Shown here in pieces: positions 61,700 to 64,000 of a stretch of 64,000 nt of DNA (within the stretch, counting starts at the first letter, position 1; every line of letters starts with the position of its first letter). Origin of the DNA: Jacaranda mimosifolia. Lineage: Eukaryota; Streptophyta; Magnoliopsida; Lamiales; Bignoniaceae. Location: NCBI GenBank assembly GCA_018894105.1, contig CM032118.1:29244690-29308689 (forward strand), in the 5' to 3' direction. A model generated the notes under the pieces. That model saw only the letters and a program-made list of their open reading frames with translations. It was not told the origin of the DNA and made no database searches. The translations under genes and the position numbers were made by a program.

Positions 61700-63927
61700 T
61701 GAAAGCAAGTAAGGCACTAGGATCCAATTATAAAAACTTAATAAACTAAATAGACTAGTGCTTACATGCTAACTAGGATCCAATCATGCCTATAATATAG
61801 ATTTAGATAGAGTTTTACCTTGAAATGCTAATTTCCAAGGAGAAAATGGTGAAATTTTCACCAATCCAGAATTTGCGAAAAACCACGCAGCAAGAAAGGA
61901 GTGATTTTTAACCTCGTTAAAACTACTCCAAAATTCACGAAAAAAATAATGCAACCTCTCAACACCATGGAGGAAAACACAGTAAAAAATTAAGATCAAA
62001 AAGCATTTTGGATCTCCCTAGAAGAATTCGCCAAATTGGTGCTCTGCTCAAGCGAATCTCCAAACTGTAGCAAACTAACTTGTTTGCCTCTATTGATATG
62101 ATCCACATATCAATTGAAACTTCCAAACTCTCCACAATATAAGCTAGAATAAGAGAGGAGAATGAAAATGGTGGAGGCCGATTTGAGGTAAGGAAGAAGA
62201 AGAAGAGAGCAAAGTTTTCAACACATGAATACAATGCTTATAAGGAGTTTTTGAGGGAATTGTGATAAGAATCTAATCCTTTCACACTTTCAACAATGGC
62301 CTATCCCCTCACACCCACTATATCTATATATAAGGTGAGGTTGGTGTGATGCCAAGTTGGCATCACACCTTCCTCAAGGTGGACGGCCAACTTGCATTGC
62401 TAAGGTGGTAAATGCAAAATCAAATTCAATTTGAATTTCATGTGCATCTTAATTACATTTGAAATCTAATTTCAAGCTAATTAAGATGCTAATTCAAATG
62501 AACATTTCATTTGGATTTTTCCTCCAAAATGTGTTCTTCCCATTAATCAAATTAAATATTTTAATTTTATTAATTAGCCTTTGACTCAACTCTTAAGTCA
62601 AACAAACTTAACTTTTAAGCTTAATTTTGTTAACTTAACTCTTTAAGTTAACTTGACTAATTGATGGTCACTTTGGCACCAAATAATTTGCTCCTTAATT
62701 ATTGGTCTAATTTAACCTTTTAAATTAATTGATTAATCCAACACTTAAATTAATCAAGCCAAAATTGACCTTTACATTGGATACCTAAAAAATCGGTCCA
62801 CTAGGAGAAATTTTCTAACTCTTAGAAAATTGCTCCATCAACTAGGAAGCTAATTGGATTTTGTGTGTAATCCAATAGGTTCTACCATTCATTAGACATG
62901 GGCTCACAAGTCCTTGTGACTTTTGAATATTATATATTCATTTTAGTTTAAACACTTTTAAAATAATCGACTCAATTCAATTAATCTCATTAATTGAAGA
63001 GTACCCAATCTCCATGGTCGATATCGAACCTCAAGCCTATGGAGCCCAACTAATTGGCCAAAATAAATATTTTGAAGAACCATTATAGCTTTACGCTTAC
63101 CATGCAAACACGGTCCTTCCGTCTCCTATCTCCCGAAAGAGGCCTAGGGCAAGATATCTGTCGGCTCTCTAATAGCCTCAATTCTATATCTCTATCCCAA
63201 TGTTCAATTCCTTTGTGTGACCTCATCTTTGAAAAACTCCTTTTCCAAATTGTCACACCACCTTGCACAAGGATTTCTTGGAATCAATCATTATAGAATA
63301 CATTGGAGATGCATTTGCCCTTCACAAAAGTGAGGAGTCGGATTCCATCTTAGATCTCACAAACCTCTATGCCAAGTAGCTCATACCCAACCTCAACCCG
63401 AAAGACCCACTGAGTGGTTAAGGAAGAGTCAAAGCATGAGGACCAGACACAAGGTTACCATGGACCCTCAGGTCAGAGGACTAATAATATGCACTAGCGT
63501 AAACTGGAGAACTTGCCACTACGGCTATCTAGTGGATTCTCTGGTGAGCCTTCAGTGCCTTGTTCTCCAACAAGCACCCACTAACATACACCCATATCTC
63601 ATACGGTTGCTCATGGAATGAAGCAATATCCAACTGTTAGATTTATGCATCGTTAGTGCAAGTCTATCCGAATATTAGATGTCATGTCTTGTAAGATCTT
63701 CTGACTTGGAAGATTTTAGATCCCGATCGTGTGACACTTATTCCATGGTCATTAAACCAAGTCCTGCAGTCAAAAGTGATCTAAGGGCTTCATCCAAATG
63801 CAAGTGATGTAATAAAGAGCATAAGATGAAGATGACCATATAAGGAATATCATTCAATCAAGATTGTTTTTCAAGAAAATAGCTTTACAAAGCCAGTCTA
63901 ATTGGCTTGCTGGGTACTATTCCAATA
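61700..63927 (-). repeat. 5' LTR of the complete Angela copy (2.23 kb)
   Basis: Plus-coordinate edges TGAAAGCAAG and TCCAATA. TATA tract near 62,320-62,332; perfect 12-bp-arm palindrome at 62,343-62,369 just upstream on the minus strand. It matches its partner closely over the whole length. Confidence 0.92.
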
Positions 63928-63932
63928 ATCTA

Positions 63933-64000
63933 CATTGGATTGGAAAATAGAATCTAAAAGCCCCTCGAGTTTCAATTCTCCATTGCTGTATACCAAAAGA
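63933..64000 (-). pseudogene. Outer Angela pol, resumed after nested copy
   Basis: RNase H sequence (CATTGGATTGG..., equivalent to 56,450-56,520 of the inner copy), continuing from 53,778 and running off the window end. Confidence 0.85.

Larger units (their letters stand above)
53779..63927 (-). mobile_element. Structurally complete Angela-type Copia (10.15 kb), nested
   Basis: LTRs at 53,779-56,016 (3') and 61,700-63,927 (5'), flanked by ATCTA at 53,774-53,778 and 63,928-63,932. It has PBS, a ~1.7-kb leader, gag, protease, integrase, RT and RNase H in the Copia order, and a PPT. It is inserted in the RNase H of another Angela element, in the same orientation. The coding region is broken by stops and shifts, so it is complete in structure but not in function. 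Angela assignment: LTR length above 2 kb and the RT/RNase H reading (SFSMKDLGEASYILGI-like, KSKHILR-like blocks). Confidence 0.92.
51121..64000 (-). mobile_element. Angela-type Copia, minus strand, carrying a nested Angela copy (partial)
   Basis: 3' LTR 51,121-53,333, then the PPT and the end of pol (53,334-53,778). The same pol resumes at 63,933-64,000 after the nested element, in the same orientation (GGTCATCTA joined to CATTGGATTGG). The rest lies outside the window. Its left edge abuts TTGCT (51,116-51,120) of the Ale RT, so the same 5 bp should follow its other end. Confidence 0.85.

Noticed and set aside
53334..63927. Tandem LTR-internal-LTR-internal chain by recombination
   Set aside because: The ATCTA duplication and the resumption of the outer pol at 63,933 show nesting instead.
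1..64000. tRNA, rRNA or organelle-derived genes
   Set aside because: None seen. tRNA-like matches are short primer-binding sites and one weak SINE-like remnant.

Overview
The window is nuclear DNA from a flowering plant. It holds two intron-containing plant genes, a GT61 glycosyltransferase and an RNase III-like protein of RTL2 architecture. The rest is mostly plant LTR retrotransposons (Tat-lineage Gypsy, Angela-type and Ale-type Copia, one unassigned Copia), plus a CACTA-type MITE, foldback elements and AT-rich spacer with microsatellites. I cannot name the species from the sequence.

Layout. 1-3,811 is a truncated minus-strand Angela-type Copia (leader, primer-binding site, 5' LTR). 3,812-6,473 is AT-rich spacer with two small inverted-repeat elements and a short decayed coding-like stretch. 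6,474-8,053 is an intact three-exon GT61 gene on the plus strand. 8,222-11,496 is an intact four-exon RTL2-like gene on the minus strand; the two genes converge, with 168 bp between their stop codons. 12,004-22,671 is a decayed Tat-lineage Gypsy element on the minus strand, with both LTRs, a 5-bp target duplication inside an (AAT)n tract, a 68-bp minisatellite and a separate plus-strand ORF region carrying a putative gypsy-type transposase-like (PF04195-like) protein. 23,293-29,451 is a Copia element on the plus strand with target duplication TCATT; its 3' end is deleted. 29,452-37,800 is gene-free, AT-rich DNA containing two tandem duplications (each split by a mobile element), a MITE/foldback complex, a 442-bp CACTA MITE and an hAT-like inverted-repeat element. 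37,800-64,000 is a nest. An Ale-type Copia RT (plus) is interrupted by a plus-strand three-LTR Angela array (39,224-50,955). After only 165 bp of RT it is interrupted again by a minus-strand Angela element (51,121 to beyond the window). That element in turn carries a structurally complete 10.1-kb Angela copy (53,779-63,927) with a perfect ATCTA duplication.

How it works together. Only the two genes look functional. The GT61 protein is a predicted type II Golgi membrane glycosyltransferase. The RTL2-like protein is a predicted RNA-processing nuclease with two dsRNA-binding domains. All retroelement coding regions carry stops or frameshifts. The sequence gives a relative insertion order: Ale first, then the Angela elements, then the innermost Angela. 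The Tat 3' LTR lies 507 bp upstream of the RTL2-like start codon in the same transcriptional direction, so it is the mobile element most likely to affect a resident gene.
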